Below, in pieces: positions 62,058 through 64,000 of a stretch of DNA of 64,000 nt (the stretch's first letter is position 1; each line of letters starts with the position of its first letter). The stretch is from Spirochaetia bacterium 38H-sp (GTDB lineage Bacteria > Spirochaetota > Spirochaetia > Winmispirales > Winmispiraceae). The DNA lies in the NCBI GenBank assembly GCA_039023545.1, contig JBCHKQ010000001.1, positions 1 through 64,000 of the forward strand. Direction: 5' to 3'. The notes beneath the pieces were generated by a model. That model saw only the letters and a list, made by a program, of their open reading frames with translations, ran no database searches and was not told the origin of the DNA. Made by a program: the position numbers and the translations under genes.

Positions 62058-64000
62058 TTAACCAACGCTCCCGTTCTTTACCTTGACAGTAGAAAGAACA
62101 GTCTGTCCTGCAACAAGTCTCCTGCCTCCCACGGTTACGGCACCGTCTTCTACCTTTAACGGGATATCAAAAAACTCATCAATTGTTAGACGTCCGGCAT
62201 CTGTATAAGAAGAAGGATCGTCCCCTTCTACAACAATAAGAGTCCCAGGCGACACATCATCGGCAAATATCACCTCTACAGTATCGCCTTCCTCTGCCGC
62301 AAGCAGCATTCCATTGCTCTTCTCTCCTCTAAGCTTTGCAGGCTGTAGATTCTTTACAACAATAACATTATGCCCTAGAAGTTCTTCTTCTGTATAATAG
62401 GGAACAAGACCGGAAACAATCTGAGACTCCTCTCCTCCAAAATCTATTTTCTCTATATATAGCTTTTCCGCATTGGGATGTCTTTTTATTTCCGTTATTT
62501 TTGCAACAACAAGCCTTACTTTTTGTCTGAATTTTTCATCCAAAGGAAGTTCTTTTATATCTTCACGCTCTTCCACTGTTTTCTCCTCTCTCTCGGATTG
62601 AGAGCCGGAAAATCTATCTCTGAGTTTAGATATCAGCTCATCTTCCAGCCTTGCAAAGAGAATCTCCGGCTGAGATATCTTTTCTATACCGTTACATATA
62701 CCAAGATCAGCCCACGTAGCAGACACTCCTAGGAAGCCCATAATACGTTTTGCAGTGGCAGGAAGATAGGGCTCTATTAGAACAGCAAGATCCCTTACAA
62801 GATAAACAAGATTCTTTATAAGCCTTGCAGCTTTTTCTGGCTCTGTCTTTCTTGTCTTCCAAGGTTCACCTGCCTGAAAAGCCTTATTTCCCATATCTGC
62901 CAAGGCAAAGATACCACGCATAGCATCCCTAAGATTAGCCCACTCCAGCTTATCCGTTATGACAGCCTCCTGACTCCTTACCTCTTCCCAGAAAGACTCA
63001 TCAACTGGAGCATCAGGAACCTTGCCATCATAAAATCTGGATACAAAGGACAAAGTCCTATTTACGAGATTGGAAAAATTACCAATCAACTCGCTGTTTA
63101 CCTTCTCCTGAAAATCCTTCCATGTAAACATATAGTCAGAAGACTCAGGACGATTATAAAAAAGATAAAAACGCCACACATCTGCAGGAATACCGGTATC
63201 CATAGCATCAGTACCAAAAACACCGATACCCCTACTCTTGGAAAATTTACCACTCTCGTAGTTAAGATATTCTGTAGAAGACATAGTCTTAAGCATCGTC
63301 CAATTCTCACCCGTACCAAGAAGCGAAGAAGGGAAAATTACAGTATGAAAAGGAATATTGTCCTTTCCGATAAACTGATAAAGCTCCACCTCATCTGGAT
63401 TTTTCCACCAGTCTTTCCACCTATCCGTTAAAGTAGCTGTTATTGATATATAACCTATTGGGGCATCAAACCATACATAAAACACCTTACCCTCAAATCC
63501 CTTCTTGGGTACGGGAACGCCCCATTTAAGATCCCTAGTAATACAACGCTCATGCAGTCCATCCCGTATCCAGCTCTCTGTCATCTTAACAGCATTAGTA
63601 GCCCATCTCCCTTCAACAGAAGCCTTCTTGATCCACTCTTTAAGCTTGGGAAGAAGAGCCGGAAGGTCTATATAAAGATGTCTGGTCTCCTTGAGAACAG
63701 GCGTAGAGCCATCTATCGCACTTCTGGGATTGATAAGCTCAGTAGGATCAAGGAGCTTACCACAATTCTCACACTGATCTCCTCTTGCATCCTCATAAGA
63801 ACAATAAGGGCATGTCCCATGAACATATCTGTCCGCAAGAAACATCTCTGATTTCTCGGAATAAAGCTGAGTTATAGTTTTTTCTTTGATATAACCTGCC
63901 TTATCCAACTTGAGAAAAATATCCTGAGTAATTTGCGTATGTTCTGGAGTAGACGTCCTTCCCCACTTATCAAAAGCAATCTCAAACCACTTATACACCT
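62058..64000 (-). CDS. metG: methionyl-tRNA synthetase, 5'-truncated by the window end
   Basis: The frame is open to the edge and lacks the N-terminal HIGH region, so the gene continues beyond the window. Present are a zinc knuckle CPYCSYEDARGDQCENCG near the visible N-terminus, the KMSKS loop as KFSKSRGIG near residue 255, the anticodon-binding helical domain, and a C-terminal EMAP-like tRNA-binding domain (about 520-620, with HPNAEKLYIEKIDFGG). The FemABX gene follows by 2 bp. Confidence 0.92.
   Translation of the reverse strand, partial: VYKWFEIAFDKWGRTSTPEHTQITQDIFLKLDKAGYIKEKTITQLYSEKSEMFLADRYVHGTCPYCSYEDARGDQCENCGKLLDPTELINPRSAIDGSTPVLKETRHLYIDLPALLPKLKEWIKKASVEGRWATNAVKMTESWIRDGLHERCITRDLKWGVPVPKKGFEGKVFYVWFDAPIGYISITATLTDRWKDWWKNPDEVELYQFIGKDNIPFHTVIFPSSLLGTGENWTMLKTMSSTEYLNYESGKFSKSRGIGVFGTDAMDTGIPADVWRFYLFYNRPESSDYMFTWKDFQEKVNSELIGNFSNLVNRTLSFVSRFYDGKVPDAPVDESFWEEVRSQEAVITDKLEWANLRDAMRGIFALADMGNKAFQAGEPWKTRKTEPEKAARLIKNLVYLVRDLAVLIEPYLPATAKRIMGFLGVSATWADLGICNGIEKISQPEILFARLEDELISKLRDRFSGSQSEREEKTVEEREDIKELPLDEKFRQKVRLVVAKITEIKRHPNAEKLYIEKIDFGGEESQIVSGLVPYYTEEELLGHNVIVVKNLQPAKLRGEKSNGMLLAAEEGDTVEVIFADDVSPGTLIVVEGDDPSSYTDAGRLTIDEFFDIPLKVEDGAVTVGGRRLVAGQTVLSTVKVKNGSVG

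Overview
The window looks like chromosome from a saccharolytic, anaerobic-type spirochaete (order Spirochaetales). This is inferred from gene content, not from a marker-gene search. The hints are an ATP-type phosphofructokinase of the pyrophosphate-PFK-like clade, a compact NFACT protein, glucosyl-phosphoglycerate synthase, the AmmeMemoRadiSam proteins, a CE7 acetyl esterase, and many lipoproteins and FecR/PEGA/beta-helix envelope proteins. Base composition is AT-rich. Genes are tightly packed on both strands, with frequent stop/start overlaps.

Layout. 0-0.5 kb: AT-rich spacer with leftward promoters. 0.5-1.5 kb: acetyl esterase. 1.6-6.9 kb: an apparent flavin-based extracellular electron transfer module (a lipoprotein with two FMN-binding-like domains, a UbiA/MenA prenyltransferase, a polyprenyl diphosphate synthase, an NDH-2 with a membrane C-terminus, and a ferredoxin). 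7-10 kb: NFACT protein and AmmeMemoRadiSam B and A. 9.98-10.75 kb: a decayed islet, probably of phage origin. 10.9-13.9 kb: PFK, phosphatase and a membrane protein. 13.9-17.1 kb: KaiC-like ATPase, receiver and histidine-kinase-like operon. 17.2-23.7 kb: argRCBDG-pgi operon with an ARG box. 24-26.4 kb: zwf-opcA. 26.4-32.2 kb: birA, an unknown protein, groEL and galM. 32.4-40 kb: degenerate M20 peptidase with gpgS, tRNA-Pro, beta-helix protein, glycosyltransferase, thioesterase, ROK regulator and a lipoprotein. 40-45 kb: a sigma-54-type promoter with a predicted small RNA, a soluble LacI-domain chemoreceptor, and leuA behind a leucine-rich leader peptide and attenuator. 45-51 kb: Hsp20, NYN protein, nadA, BtuCDF/FecCDE-type ABC uptake operon and a PIN/Phd toxin-antitoxin pair. 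51-64 kb: tRNA-Ala, unknown proteins, lspA, Nif3-like protein, a pseudokinase-like membrane protein, murD, a FemABX transferase and the 3' part of metG.

A family of hairpin repeats is scattered through the intergenic regions (14 copies seen). Each half-unit has a conserved outer foot (ATACCGAACG), a stem-loop whose stem sequence differs from copy to copy but stays complementary, and usually an inner foot (CTGCCTGCGGCA). Two halves in inverted orientation form a full element of about 155-163 bp. This resembles the REP/BIME architecture. One copy lies inside a coding sequence and another truncates a gene.

The points most worth following up are the extracellular electron transfer module, the repeat family, the leu attenuator, the sigma-54 small RNA, the cytoplasmic LacI-chemoreceptor fusion, the KaiC operon with degenerate partners, and a set of genes whose -10 boxes lie so close to the start codon that their mRNAs are probably leaderless. 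No CRISPR array, rRNA, IS transposase or intact prophage was seen.
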